A program made the position numbers and the translations under genes. This document shows positions 44,410 to 53,973 of a DNA stretch of 64,000 nucleotides, in pieces; the stretch's first letter is position 1, and each line of letters starts with the position of its first letter. Under the pieces are notes generated by a model. It searched no databases and was not told where the DNA came from. It worked only from the letters and a program-made list of their open reading frames with translations. Source of the stretch: Sphingobium lactosutens (GTDB lineage: Bacteria > Pseudomonadota > Alphaproteobacteria > Sphingomonadales > Sphingomonadaceae); NCBI RefSeq assembly GCF_013393185.1, contig NZ_QJQX01000039.1:171969-235968 (forward strand). Reading direction: 5' to 3'.

Positions 44410-45639
44410 ATGAATGACCACGATCTGGCCCGCCATACTTTCGACGCCCGCAATTACCCGCTGCGCATACATTCCGGCACGGGGGCGCTTGCGGCGCTTC
44501 CCAAGGAACTGGAGCGGCTCGGCGCCTCCCGCGCGCTTATCCTGTGCGGGCGAAGCGTCCGGGAGAAGACCCATCTGGTTCAGCGGATAGAAGAACTCTG
44601 CGCAGGTCGCATCGCCGGCGTCTTTGCCGGTATCAGCGAGGGCGCGCCAGCCGAGAGCATCGAGGAAGCCGCAAGGATTGCCGGTGAGCTGAACGCCGAC
44701 GCGCTGATCCCGATCGGCGCCGGCAGTGTCATCAAGGGCGGCCGGGTCGTTGCCATGCTGCTCGGCGAAGGAAGGCCGCTTCTCGAGCTAGCCACCGAAC
44801 ATCGGAATGATCAACCTCCGGTCAGCCGCCGCTTGATGGCACCGAAAATTCCGATCCTCAATGTCCTGACGGCACCTACATCGGGGCAGAATCGCGGTGG
44901 ATCGGCCGTCCGGTATCACGGAACCGCCCATCACCTCGAGTTCTTCGATCCAAAGACCCGGCCGCATGCCGTATTCTGGGATCCGGAGGCGCTGGCGACC
45001 GCGCCTTTGTCTCTGATGCGATCGACCAGCTTCGAAGTCTATTGGTGGGCGCTCATGTGCATGGGCGCGATCGATACGGTCAATCCGCTCGTCCAGTCGA
45101 GTCGCAAGCATGCCTGGACCTTGGCATATGACGCTTACCCTCGTCTCCAGAACGGCGACGCGGCGGCTCAGATCGACCTGTGCGCGGCGGCCCTTCTACA
45201 GAACAGGGATGAGGAAGACGGCGGCAGGCCCTGGTCCAGCCAACTGCTTGCACGGGCGGCCTACGCGTCATCAGTTGCGCTGTTCAACGGCTTTCCCGGC
45301 GTCACCCAGTCGCGCGGCTATGCAGCCTTCGGGCCGAACATGGTGCGGGAGCTGGGCGCGCTCGTGCCGCAAGTGACGTACAATCTTGGCCTGGCCCTGG
45401 GCATCGACGTTGCTGCGACCAATCCCAAGCTTCCCGAGCTCGTAGCGGACGCAATGACGAAACTGTTCTCCGACCTGGGCTGGCCGACCAGTCTCGCAGA
45501 TTGCGACCTTGCGATCAGCGATGCCCCCAAGTTGCTGAAATTCGCGGTCCGCAACTACAACGCCAATCATGACCGCCTATTGGACAGACATTCCGATGCG
45601 ATCCTCCGGGGCATCGAGCGGACCATCAAGCCGATTTAA
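44410..45639 (+). CDS. Iron-containing alcohol dehydrogenase-fold protein with lost metal ligands
   Basis: A 409-aa Fe-ADH superfamily protein related in layout to maleylacetate reductases. The NAD region is kept (IPIGAGSVIKGGRVVAML; TAPTSGQNRGGSAV). The segment that normally supplies Asp and His (DALAH) reads FEVYWWAL, and the usual histidine cluster (HHKLCHVLGG type) reads LFNGFPGVTQSRGYAAFGP. So all expected metal ligands are absent. It might bind nucleotide without oxidising alcohols, or catalyse a metal-free reaction. It converges with the LysR gene and overlaps it by 63 bp. Confidence 0.8.
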   Translation: MNDHDLARHTFDARNYPLRIHSGTGALAALPKELERLGASRALILCGRSVREKTHLVQRIEELCAGRIAGVFAGISEGAPAESIEEAARIAGELNADALIPIGAGSVIKGGRVVAMLLGEGRPLLELATEHRNDQPPVSRRLMAPKIPILNVLTAPTSGQNRGGSAVRYHGTAHHLEFFDPKTRPHAVFWDPEALATAPLSLMRSTSFEVYWWALMCMGAIDTVNPLVQSSRKHAWTLAYDAYPRLQNGDAAAQIDLCAAALLQNRDEEDGGRPWSSQLLARAAYASSVALFNGFPGVTQSRGYAAFGPNMVRELGALVPQVTYNLGLALGIDVAATNPKLPELVADAMTKLFSDLGWPTSLADCDLAISDAPKLLKFAVRNYNANHDRLLDRHSDAILRGIERTIKPI

Positions 45640-46536
45640 GCCGTCCAATTTCATATTCTCGATCTCATTGACGACCCATTCAAAGAAGGCCTTGAACGCT
45701 GGGCTCGAATTGCGTCGTCCAGACCAAACAAGATAGTAGCCGCTGTCTGTCCGGGCGGTGAGATCGAACGGCGCGACCAAAGTGCCAGTCCTGAGCAACT
45801 CGGCCACATATGCCCGCTGGACGATGGCAATTCCGAGGCCATCGACAGCTGCTTGAATGGCGAGTGACGAGTTGCCGAAAGACAAACGGCCCTTCGGCTG
45901 GAGATCCCCCACCCCTGCGCACTCAAGCCACCTCTGCCAGTCGTCCATGCGTCGCATGGAATATAGGAGCGTTTCGTTCGCTAGATCATGAGGCATGAAG
46001 GTGCCCTCCTTCCTCAGGAGGCCTGGTCTGCAAACCGGTAGAAATTCGTCGTCGAACAAACGAATGCCATCCAGACCCGCAGGCGGTTCTTCGCCGATAA
46101 ACGACGCCACGTCGACGTCATCATCCTCGAAATGAATCGGACGAAAACTGGTCATGATCTGAATGTCGATCTCCGGGTGCGCCTCATGAAAGCGGATGAG
46201 GCGGGGCATCAACCACCTTTCCGTCAACGTAGGAAGCAGGAAGAGCTTTAAGGTTTTATGCCACGACCGGCGGGCGATCGTGTTCACGGTCAATTCCATC
46301 ATCTGGAAAGCTTGGCTGAGCGCAGGACGCAGCACCTGTCCGGCGTCCGTTAATTCGATGGAGCGGCCTTTGCGCCTGAGGAGCGCCACGCCGACGGTGT
46401 CCTCCAGAAGCTTGACCTGCTGGCTCACCGCGCCCGGCGTCACACACAATTCAATGGCTGCCTTGCGCACACTAAGGTGCCTTGCGGTTGCCTCGAAGGC
46501 GCGGAGGCCAAGTAGCGGTAATCGTGAGCGTTGCAT
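45577..46536 (-). CDS. LysR-family transcriptional regulator (GcvA-like)
   Basis: A 319-aa regulator. N-terminal winged helix: LRAFEATARHLSVRKAAIELCVTPGAVSQQVKLLE, then GVALLRRKGRSIELTDAG. The effector-binding domain follows (VDVASFIGEEPP, FGNSSLAIQAAVDGLGIAIVQRA). It is the only minus-strand gene in the catabolic island, divergent from the MFS/TonB operon, so it is the likely local regulator. GTTTAGCAAAAC just upstream of its ATG is a candidate autoregulatory site. Its 3' end overlaps the Fe-ADH-like gene by 63 bp. Confidence 0.92.
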   Translation of the reverse strand: MQRSRLPLLGLRAFEATARHLSVRKAAIELCVTPGAVSQQVKLLEDTVGVALLRRKGRSIELTDAGQVLRPALSQAFQMMELTVNTIARRSWHKTLKLFLLPTLTERWLMPRLIRFHEAHPEIDIQIMTSFRPIHFEDDDVDVASFIGEEPPAGLDGIRLFDDEFLPVCRPGLLRKEGTFMPHDLANETLLYSMRRMDDWQRWLECAGVGDLQPKGRLSFGNSSLAIQAAVDGLGIAIVQRAYVAELLRTGTLVAPFDLTARTDSGYYLVWSGRRNSSPAFKAFFEWVVNEIENMKLDGLNRLDGPLDAPEDRIGMSVQ

Positions 46537-46941
46537 GCCAACCGTTTAGCAAAACCGAACAATGGGCGCAAAACAAAAGTCTTGTTCCAAGTGCCGTAGA
46601 AAGCGAAAACTTACACACGAGAACAAAAAACCGGTTGTGATTGGAGAGGATAGCTAAATGATCGGACTTGGGCGATCGCTCTGGGATCAGCGCGGTTCTA
46701 CAGATGTTGCCGCAGCTTGGGGCCAGATCCACACGCATACAAGATGGCGGCATCCCTCCCGACAGTTGGGCCCGGAAAAGGGCAATTGCGGTTCGGTGGC
46801 CTCAAGCAAAAAGCTTGAGCGAGCCGACTCCGCTGCGACGTGACCGAACCGCGTGGCTCGAGCTATGTCGAACCAGTATTTGTCATCGCAATCTTCGATG
46901 CCGCCAATTTAAAACGAAAGAGAAGGAATGGGTGAGGAAAC
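46537..46941. promoter_or_regulatory. Divergent control region between LysR and MFS genes
   Basis: About 405 bp with no credible gene and lower GC near 46550-46660. GTTTAGCAAAAC (near 46547-46558) forms a short palindrome just ahead of the LysR ATG. The MFS gene side has a purine-rich leader. This is the natural place for LysR-controlled divergent promoters; no exact -35/-10 pair is claimed. Confidence 0.5.
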
Positions 46942-48231
46942 ATGAATCGACATTTCATCACGATCATGTTGGCGGTAACTTACGCTGTATCCTTTATGGA
47001 TCGCCAGATTTTCACGATCCTTCAAGAGCAGATCAAGCATGAGTTTCTGCTGAGCGACGCCGAAGTCGGACTCCTCCAGGGTTTTTCCTTTGCGATATTC
47101 TATGGCGGCCTCGCCATACCCGTTGCCTGGCTCGCCGATCGTCACAATCGCATCAACATCATCGCTACATCCCTTGCGCTCTGGAGCCTCGCCACCGCAG
47201 CCTGCGGGCTCGCCGCCAACTACACCCAACTTATGGCTTCGCGGATCGCCGTTGCGGTGGGAGAGTCCGGTAGTCTCGCGCCTGCGCACTCCATGATATC
47301 AGACCTGTTCCCCTCGCACGGACGCGCGCGGGCACTTGGTATCTTTTCGATGGGGACAGGCCTCGGAATGGTTTGCGGGCTTGCTGGCGGCGGCTGGGTG
47401 GGCTTCCACTATGGCTGGCGAGTCGCGTTTTTCGTATTCGGTGCACCGGGGATCATTCTCGCGATCGCTCTCAAGCTGACGGTGCAGGAACCGAAACGCG
47501 GCACGGTCGATCATGGGCAGCAGGCAGAGCGGCCGAAGAGCCTGTTTCGGTCCATCGCTCAGGTTCTTGCCAGGCCTTCCACCCGCATGTTCATCCTGTG
47601 TCAGGCGCTCCTCGTTCTGTGCGGATATGCGCTGCTGTCCTGGTTGCCTTCGCTCATGATCCGTAGCTTCGGCGTACCTCAGACTTCGGCGGGTTTGGCT
47701 GTGGCGGCCCTGGCATTATTCGCACACATGCCCGGGACATTTCTCGGCGGCCATCTCGGCGACCGGTTTGTGAAACGTCATGGCGACCTGAGCGTACTGG
47801 CGAAGCTATCCGCCGTCTTTCTGGCTCTGGCCTTTCCGTTTCAGATCGCCGCCCTGTGGATGCCGTCGTTCACACCGATGTTCCTACTGGTCGGCGTGTC
47901 CATGTTTCTGATGCAGATGTCGTTTGGACCGGTGCTGTCGCTCGTGCAGTGCTCGGTCCCCCCCGGCGAGCGCGCGATAACCGCAGCGGTCATGGCCTTT
48001 TTCGGTAATCTGCTCGGCCTTGGATTGGCGCCTGTTACGGTCGGCTTCATCAGCGACACGTTTGCGCCGGCTTGGGGAGCGGACTCACTTCGTGTGGGGC
48101 TCAGCGTCGCCTCCGCCTTTCTGGTCCCGGCCGCGCTGGCGTGCGTTGCCGCCATCCATCAAGCGAGAGCCATCAAGACACACCCGGCCGACGCTGTTGA
48201 ATCGAAATCGTCGAATCCGGCGCTCGGCTGA
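46942..48231 (+). CDS. MFS transporter (spinster-like)
   Basis: A 429-aa inner-membrane carrier with about twelve hydrophobic helices. Family signatures: SFMDRQIFTILQEQIKHEF at the N-terminus, LADRHNR after helix 2, MASRIAVAVGESGSLAPAHSMI and GTFLGGHLGDRFVKRHGD. Sphingomonads often place such carriers beside TonB receptors. Start 46942 follows GAGGAAAC. It most likely moves the cluster's substrate or a degradation product across the inner membrane. Confidence 0.92.
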   Translation: MNRHFITIMLAVTYAVSFMDRQIFTILQEQIKHEFLLSDAEVGLLQGFSFAIFYGGLAIPVAWLADRHNRINIIATSLALWSLATAACGLAANYTQLMASRIAVAVGESGSLAPAHSMISDLFPSHGRARALGIFSMGTGLGMVCGLAGGGWVGFHYGWRVAFFVFGAPGIILAIALKLTVQEPKRGTVDHGQQAERPKSLFRSIAQVLARPSTRMFILCQALLVLCGYALLSWLPSLMIRSFGVPQTSAGLAVAALALFAHMPGTFLGGHLGDRFVKRHGDLSVLAKLSAVFLALAFPFQIAALWMPSFTPMFLLVGVSMFLMQMSFGPVLSLVQCSVPPGERAITAAVMAFFGNLLGLGLAPVTVGFISDTFAPAWGADSLRVGLSVASAFLVPAALACVAAIHQARAIKTHPADAVESKSSNPALG

Positions 48232-48272
48232 GCGTAGCGGCAGAACATCAATAAAAAAGGAGGGGAAGAAAT

Positions 48273-50651
48273 ATGAAACACTCATTGCATTGGCTGCTTT
48301 GTGCGACTGGGTCGCTGGCAGCGTTGACCGTCGCCACAGCCGCCCAGGCACAGTCCCAGGATGCGGGCACAGCCTCGACATCCGCAGAGACTTCAGCACA
48401 GGCGGCCACGCAGGAGCCGCCGGCGGAAGAGGCGAGCAGCGTAGGCGATATCGTCGTGACGGCTCAGCGTCGCGCGCAAAGCATCAACGACGTGCCGATC
48501 TCCATATCCGCCTTTTCGGGCAACGAACTTGCGGCACGAGGCGTCACCGACGCATCGGACCTCAGCAAGCTGGTGACGGGATTCACCTTCGCTGACAGCG
48601 GCTTCAGCGCGCCTGTCTACACGGTTCGCGGCGTGGGCTTCAACGATGGCAGCCTCGCCGCCACGTCGACGGTTGCCGTTTATCTCGACGAAGTGCCTTT
48701 GCCCTATCCCGTTATGACGCGCGGCGCATTGCTCGATGTGCAGCGTCTCGAAGTGCTTAAGGGCCCGCAGGGCACGCTCTACGGCCAGAACTCGACCGGC
48801 GGCGCGGTCAACTACATCCCGAACAGCCCGACTCGTGACTTTGCGGCTGGTGGAACCCTGGATTTTGGCCGCTTCGATGCGGTCCGCGCCGAGGCCTATG
48901 TGTCCGGGCCGCTTAGCTCGACACTCGCTGCGCGTATTTCGGCGAGCACGCAGTTTTCGGACGCGTGGCAGAAGAGCCTGACCCGTCCCGGCGATAGGTT
49001 GGGGAAGACGCGGCGTGCATCAGGCCGTATCCTCCTCGACTGGAAACCGACCGACAGACTGACCGCGACGTTCAACCTCAATGGCTGGCTGGATCGTTCC
49101 GACACATTGGCGCCGCAGCTTTACAGGAAGCTTTATGTGAGACCGGCGGCTATCAACACCACACCGGTGTTGCGTGACGCACCAATCAATCCGAGCACTC
49201 CGCGTGTTGCCGACTGGGTCCCAGGAGTCGACTATGATCGCGATGACAGATTCTATCAGGCGTCAGCAACGGTCAAATGGGAATTGAACGATTATCTGAA
49301 CGTCAATTCGATCACCTCCTATTCTGACTACAAGAACCAGGCGAATATGAATCGCAGCGGTGTCGCGGCGCTGGTTTTCGATACCTATACGGACGGAAAG
49401 ATACGTTCGATCTACCAGGAACTTCGTCTCGCAGGTGGCAGCAAGCCGTTCAGCTGGATCGTCGGCGGCAACTATCGCGACGACAAGGTTGTCGAGAATT
49501 CTCTTTATAACAACTACGACGCGACAAATGCTGTCGTTTCTGGTGTACGGACGCGACAGTATCGGATCGCCACCAAGACGAACGTGAATGCCTGGGCGGT
49601 ATTCGCCAACGCGGATTGGGACTTCGCACCAACGCTCTCGCTTAACGCAGGCGCTCGCTATTCGGGCGAAAAGCAGTCCCTTACCGGTTGCGTTCGCGAT
49701 GACGGCGACGGCACGCTCGCCGCTGCATTCACGGGCCAGATCAACACGACCAGAGCACGCCTCGGTCTGGCGCCTATTCCGGCGATCCTGCCGGGGGCGT
49801 GCATCACGGCCGATGCGAACCTCATGCCGAACCTCGTCCATCAGGAACAGGATCAGAAAAACTTCTCTTTCCGGACGGCCTTGAATTGGAAGCCGAACAG
49901 GGATGTCCTGGTGTATGGCAGCATCTCCCAGGGGTATAAATCGGGAGGTTTTTCCAGCATCGTCGCGACTTCAGCTTCACAGTTCGCCCCGTCAACGCAG
50001 GAGCGGCTGCAGGCCTTCGAAATCGGCACCAAGTTGACGTTATTCGACGGCAAGGCGCAGCTGAATGCCGCAGGCTTCTATTATCTCTACAAGGACAAGC
50101 AGCTTCGCGGGCGTCGCCAGGACAATGTTCTGGGAGCCCTGCCGGCACAGGTGAATATTCCTAAATCCGAGGTGAAGGGTCTGGAGTTCGATGCTCTTGT
50201 CCAGGTGACCGAGGGCTTGCGGCTCTATGGCGGCGCCACTTACCTGGATACCAAGATCAAGCGGTTCATCGGCTACAATCTGGTCAATCAACTGGAGGAC
50301 TTTGCAGGGTCGCCTTTCAACTACTCACCCAAATGGCAGGCAAATGTCGGTGGGGAGTATAGCATACCGGTGACCGCGTCTGCGGAGGCATTTGCGGGAG
50401 GCGATTTGACCTACAGGTCGAAGACAAATGCTTTCTTCGGTGACGCTCAAGATTATCTGATCAAAGGATATACTCTGGTTGATCTGCGCGTGGGTGTGCG
50501 CGACCAGGACGGGCGCTGGAGTGCTTCCATCTACGGCCGCAACGTGGGCAACACCTACTATTGGTCAAACGTAACCAAAGGGAATGACGCGATCGCTCGG
50601 TTGCCGGGGGTGCCGGCTACCTACGGGGTCACATTGACCGGCAAGTTCTGA
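48273..50651 (+). CDS. TonB-dependent outer-membrane receptor
   Basis: A 792-aa receptor. A signal peptide (LLCATGSLAALTVATAAQAQ) and a Glu/Ala/Thr spacer lead to a TonB box-like region (VGDIVVTAQRRAQSINDVPISISAF), the plug domain (VRGVGFNDGS; VLKGPQGTLYGQNSTGGAVNY) and a barrel ending in GVTLTGKF. This plug signature is the abundant sphingomonad catabolic type rather than a siderophore receptor. It follows the MFS gene by 41 bp and is followed by a strong hairpin, so these two form one transport operon. Confidence 0.95.
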   Translation: MKHSLHWLLCATGSLAALTVATAAQAQSQDAGTASTSAETSAQAATQEPPAEEASSVGDIVVTAQRRAQSINDVPISISAFSGNELAARGVTDASDLSKLVTGFTFADSGFSAPVYTVRGVGFNDGSLAATSTVAVYLDEVPLPYPVMTRGALLDVQRLEVLKGPQGTLYGQNSTGGAVNYIPNSPTRDFAAGGTLDFGRFDAVRAEAYVSGPLSSTLAARISASTQFSDAWQKSLTRPGDRLGKTRRASGRILLDWKPTDRLTATFNLNGWLDRSDTLAPQLYRKLYVRPAAINTTPVLRDAPINPSTPRVADWVPGVDYDRDDRFYQASATVKWELNDYLNVNSITSYSDYKNQANMNRSGVAALVFDTYTDGKIRSIYQELRLAGGSKPFSWIVGGNYRDDKVVENSLYNNYDATNAVVSGVRTRQYRIATKTNVNAWAVFANADWDFAPTLSLNAGARYSGEKQSLTGCVRDDGDGTLAAAFTGQINTTRARLGLAPIPAILPGACITADANLMPNLVHQEQDQKNFSFRTALNWKPNRDVLVYGSISQGYKSGGFSSIVATSASQFAPSTQERLQAFEIGTKLTLFDGKAQLNAAGFYYLYKDKQLRGRRQDNVLGALPAQVNIPKSEVKGLEFDALVQVTEGLRLYGGATYLDTKIKRFIGYNLVNQLEDFAGSPFNYSPKWQANVGGEYSIPVTASAEAFAGGDLTYRSKTNAFFGDAQDYLIKGYTLVDLRVGVRDQDGRWSASIYGRNVGNTYYWSNVTKGNDAIARLPGVPATYGVTLTGKF

Positions 50652-50662
50652 TGGCACGGGGC

Positions 50663-50697
50663 AAAGGCCGGCTCTCTCGGGTGGGAAGCCGGCCTTT
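50663..50697 (+). terminator. Strong hairpin terminator after the TonB receptor gene
   Basis: An 11-bp perfect stem AAAGGCCGGCT / AGCCGGCCTTT (50663-50673 with 50687-50697) with a 13-nt loop begins 11 bp after the stop codon. Only three U residues end the stem, but stability and position support termination of the transport operon. Confidence 0.75.
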
Positions 50698-50793
50698 GAT
50701 CCCGCAGGCGATAATAAGCGCTGCCGGTTCGGCGGCAAACCATCGGGAGAAACCGGGAGATCATATGGTGCAGTCGTCTGGGGAGATACCTGA

Positions 50794-51555
50794 ATGAACA
50801 TCAAGGATGTGGCCGCCATCGTGACCGGTGGTGCTTCGGGCCTCGGCAAGGCTACCGCCACCATGCTGGCCGCCCAGGGCGCCAATGTTGCAATTTTCGA
50901 TCTCAATGCGGAGGCAGGAAAGGCCTGCGCTGAAGAGATCGGTGGATTGTTCATATCCGTCAACGTGGCGGAGGAAGCGAGCGTTCTCGCCGCGCTCGAC
51001 GCTGCAGAGAAGGTGCACGGGACCGCGCGCATTCTGGTCAATTGCGCAGGCATAGCGCCGGCTGTGAAGACTGTCGGCAAGGAAGGCATTCCGCATCCGC
51101 TCGACACCTATCGCAGGACGATCGAGGTCAACCTGATCGGTACCTTCAACATGATCTCCAAGTTCGCGGCGCGCACCGCCGAAACCGAAGAGATTGACGG
51201 CGAACGTGGCGTTATCATCAGCACCGCCTCGGTGGCGGCCTTTGACGGGCAGATCGGACAGGCGGCCTATAGCGCGTCAAAAGCGGGCGTGGCCGGCATG
51301 ACGCTTCCGGTGGCGCGCGATCTCGCCTCGCACAAGGTACGCGTGATGACGATCGCGCCGGGCATTTTCCTGACGCCGATGCTCGAGGCCCTTCCCCAGA
51401 ACGTCCAGGATGCGCTCGGCGCTCAGGTCCCTCATCCCTCGCGCCTCGGTAAGCCCTCCGAATTTGCGTTGCTTGTCGAGAGCATCATTCGCAATCCGAT
51501 GCTCAACGGAGAAGTAATCCGGCTTGACGGCGCGATCCGGATGGCACCCCGATGA
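50794..51555 (+). CDS. SDR 3-hydroxyacyl-CoA dehydrogenase-like (HSD10 type)
   Basis: A 253-aa [23 protein letters not shown] (nucleotide site), [29 protein letters not shown] (catalytic Ser/Tyr/Lys) and [14 protein letters not shown] closely match the type II 3-hydroxyacyl-CoA dehydrogenase (HSD17B10) pattern. It overlaps the following crotonase gene by 4 bp (ATGA). In this operon it would oxidise the 3-hydroxyacyl-CoA before thiolysis. Confidence 0.9.
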   Translation: MNIKDVAAIVTGGASGLGKATATMLAAQGANVAIFDLNAEAGKACAEEIGGLFISVNVAEEASVLAALDAAEKVHGTARILVNCAGIAPAVKTVGKEGIPHPLDTYRRTIEVNLIGTFNMISKFAARTAETEEIDGERGVIISTASVAAFDGQIGQAAYSASKAGVAGMTLPVARDLASHKVRVMTIAPGIFLTPMLEALPQNVQDALGAQVPHPSRLGKPSEFALLVESIIRNPMLNGEVIRLDGAIRMAPR

Positions 51556-52334
51556 GTGGGAACGTCCTCTGCTCGATCGAGGGCGATATCGCCTGGATCA
51601 CCCTCAACCAACCCGAGGCTGCCAACGCCATCTCGCTGGCGATGGCGCGGTCGCTGCGTGACGCGGCGATGCGGTGCGAGAGCGATCCCGCCGTGCGCTG
51701 CGTGGTGATGACCGGCAACGGCAAGCTTTTCTGTGCCGGCGGCGACCTCATGGCCATGGGGGGCGCGGGCGATAAGCTCCCCGCGTTGCTGGCCGAACTG
51801 ATTGCGACGCTGAACACGGCTGTGACTCGGCTCGCGCGCATGCCAAAACCGCTTCTCACACTGGTCAACGGACCGGCCGCCGGCGCGGGGCTCAGTCTCG
51901 CAATTCTCGGCGACGTCGTTCTGTCGGCCCGCTCGGCCCACTATACCGCTGCCTACGGCCCGGTTGGACTGACTTGTGATGGTGGTCTGAGCTGGTTGCT
52001 CCCTCGCCTGGTCGGCTTGCGCAAGGCACAGGAGATCATTCTCACCAACCGTCGCATCAAGGCGGACGAGGCTGAAGCCGTCGGCCTCGTCACGCGCACC
52101 GTCGACGACGATGTCCTCAAGACCGAAGGACGGGCGATGGCCAGGACGCTCGCCGCAACCCCCGCCATCGCATTCGGGGCAACGCGCAGCCTCTTACGCG
52201 ATAGCTTTGAGGCTGGCTTCGAGACCCAGCTCGACCGCGAGCTGCGCACTATGGTGCTTGCCGGCGCCGGCGAGGCACAGGATCGGCTAGCCGCGCTTCT
52301 CGCCATTCGCACGTCCAAATCCAGCGGAGCATAA
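51552..52334 (+). CDS. Enoyl-CoA hydratase/isomerase family protein
   Basis: A 260-aa crotonase. Oxyanion-hole motifs: GKLFCAGGDLMAMG and VNGPAAGAGLSLAILGD. The first hydratase glutamate is replaced (GLSLAIL), while YGPVGLTCDGGLSWLLPRL resembles isomerase members. A double-bond isomerase role is therefore at least as likely as hydration. It lies between an SDR and a thiolase gene with 4-bp gaps or overlaps. Confidence 0.88.
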   Translation: MSGNVLCSIEGDIAWITLNQPEAANAISLAMARSLRDAAMRCESDPAVRCVVMTGNGKLFCAGGDLMAMGGAGDKLPALLAELIATLNTAVTRLARMPKPLLTLVNGPAAGAGLSLAILGDVVLSARSAHYTAAYGPVGLTCDGGLSWLLPRLVGLRKAQEIILTNRRIKADEAEAVGLVTRTVDDDVLKTEGRAMARTLAATPAIAFGATRSLLRDSFEAGFETQLDRELRTMVLAGAGEAQDRLAALLAIRTSKSSGA

Positions 52335-52338
52335 AGTC

Positions 52339-53502
52339 ATGGCTGATGCCTATATTGTCGAAGCCCTGCGCACGCCCGGCGGGCGCGCGCGAAAAGGCGG
52401 TCTTGTCGGCGTCCATCCCGCCGATCTCGGCGCGACCGTGCTAAACGCGTTGGTGGACCGCACCGGGATAGATCCGGCCTCGATCGAGGACGTCATCGTC
52501 GGATGCGTGACGCAGGGCGGGGAACAGGCCTTCGCCTTCGGCCGCAACCTGGTGCTCGCATCGAAACTCCCCGACAGCGTGCCGGCGGTGACCATCGATC
52601 GTCAGTGCGGGTCCTCACAGCAGGCCCTGCATTTTGCCGCCCAGGCCGTGATGTCTGGCACGCAGGACGTCGTGATCGCAGCGGGCGCGGAAAGCATGAC
52701 ACGGGTGCCGATGAACTCGAACTGGCAGCTGCACCGCGCCCAGGGGATTGGCGTTGGCCCATGGTCCCCGGCTATCCAGAAACGCTATGGCGTAGCGGAA
52801 TTCAGCCAGTTTCATGGGGCCCAGGCGATTGCCGACAAATACGGTTTTTCGCGCGAGGATATGGACGCCTTTGCATTGCGCTCGCACGGCAAGGCAGCCG
52901 CTGCGATCGACGCCGGTGCGTTCAAAGACGAGATCATCCCCGTCGAAAGCGTCGACGGCATCTTCGACACCGATGACGGCGTGCGCCGTGGCGGAACGAT
53001 GGAAGCGATGGCGCAGGTCAAAACGCTTCAGGAAGGCGGCAACATCACCGCCGCCAACTCGAGCCAGATGACCGATGGCGCATCGGGGGTGTTGGTCGTC
53101 AGCGAAGCGGCGCTGAAGCGATTCAACCTCACGCCGATCGCGCGCATCGTGAATCTGACAGTCACAGCAGGCGATCCGGTCATCATGCTGGAAGAGCCGA
53201 TCCCGGCGACGAGAAGAGCGCTGGAGCGCTCGGGTATCAAGCTTGCCGACATCGACCTCTTCGAAATCAACGAAGCCTTCGCTTCGATCCCGATGGCCTG
53301 GCTGAAAGCATTAGGCGCCGATCCGGCAAAGCTGAATGTGAATGGTGGCGCCATTGCGCTCGGCCACCCGCTCGGCGCAACCGGCACCAAGCTCATGGCG
53401 ACGCTGGTTCACGCGCTTGGTCGCCGCCGCAAGCGCTATGGGCTCCAAGCCATGTGTGAAGGGGGCGGCATCGCCAATGTCACGATCGTCGAGCGACTCT
53501 AG
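52339..53502 (+). CDS. Acetyl-CoA C-acyltransferase (thiolase)
   Basis: A 387-aa degradative thiolase of full length. Catalytic Cys in DRQCGSSQQALHFAAQAV (about residue 89), NEAFASIPMAW, active His in GGAIALGHPLGATGTKL and the second Cys in MCEGGGIANV. It releases acetyl-CoA or propionyl-CoA from 3-ketoacyl-CoA. It starts 4 bp after the crotonase stop, completing an SDR-crotonase-thiolase set. Confidence 0.95.
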   Translation: MADAYIVEALRTPGGRARKGGLVGVHPADLGATVLNALVDRTGIDPASIEDVIVGCVTQGGEQAFAFGRNLVLASKLPDSVPAVTIDRQCGSSQQALHFAAQAVMSGTQDVVIAAGAESMTRVPMNSNWQLHRAQGIGVGPWSPAIQKRYGVAEFSQFHGAQAIADKYGFSREDMDAFALRSHGKAAAAIDAGAFKDEIIPVESVDGIFDTDDGVRRGGTMEAMAQVKTLQEGGNITAANSSQMTDGASGVLVVSEAALKRFNLTPIARIVNLTVTAGDPVIMLEEPIPATRRALERSGIKLADIDLFEINEAFASIPMAWLKALGADPAKLNVNGGAIALGHPLGATGTKLMATLVHALGRRRKRYGLQAMCEGGGIANVTIVERL

Positions 53503-53595
53503 ACCGTCGCGGGCTCTGCCTGTGCGGGTTTGAAGTGAGCTGCTGAGGTTCCTTTGTCCCGCGATTAATAAGGTTAAAGTAGAACTGGAGAAGCT

Positions 53596-53802
53596 ATGGG
53601 CGATCAATCACATCAGGACTCTGCGGCTACTGCGGCGCTTGGGATCCTCGGTATGTTCGATGAGGTTCCTGACCCAGATCCTGATTGGGTGGCGGCGAAC
53701 CCCGATAAAGCACTCCTGTTCTTCTTTGTTAGTCCGAGGCCGTGTGATGGCCTCGACAGGCTCATGGGTTGGCCTGCCCTACCATCCAACGGCCCTTCAT
53801 AA
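53596..53802 (+). CDS. Possible small protein upstream of phaC
   Basis: A 68-aa unrecognised frame (FDEVPDPDPDWVAANPDKALLFFF...). A GGAG ribosome site lies 7 nt before the ATG, which is the main support. Composition (acidic, Pro/Asp-rich) is not obviously junk. It ends 171 bp before the phaC start. It could be a real small gene or a chance frame. Confidence 0.35.
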   Translation: MGDQSHQDSAATAALGILGMFDEVPDPDPDWVAANPDKALLFFFVSPRPCDGLDRLMGWPALPSNGPS

Positions 53803-53973
53803 GGACAGCGCAATTTGGCCCAGACCGACATGTTCGATTGTGTCGAGTCTGTATTATCGCAGCGAATGTTCGACGTCGGCTACCTCAGCCCTATCGGCGC
53901 TGGGAAAGCCCGAATTTGGCTGGTCTCGGTGTCCACCATGCCCGCAGCAGGCTACGCAGAGAGGAAAAGTTCA

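Noticed and set aside
53815..53973. 53-codon N-terminal extension of phaC from a TTG
   Set aside because: No ribosome site and not PhaC-like; GTG 53974 with GAGGAAAA gives the family length.
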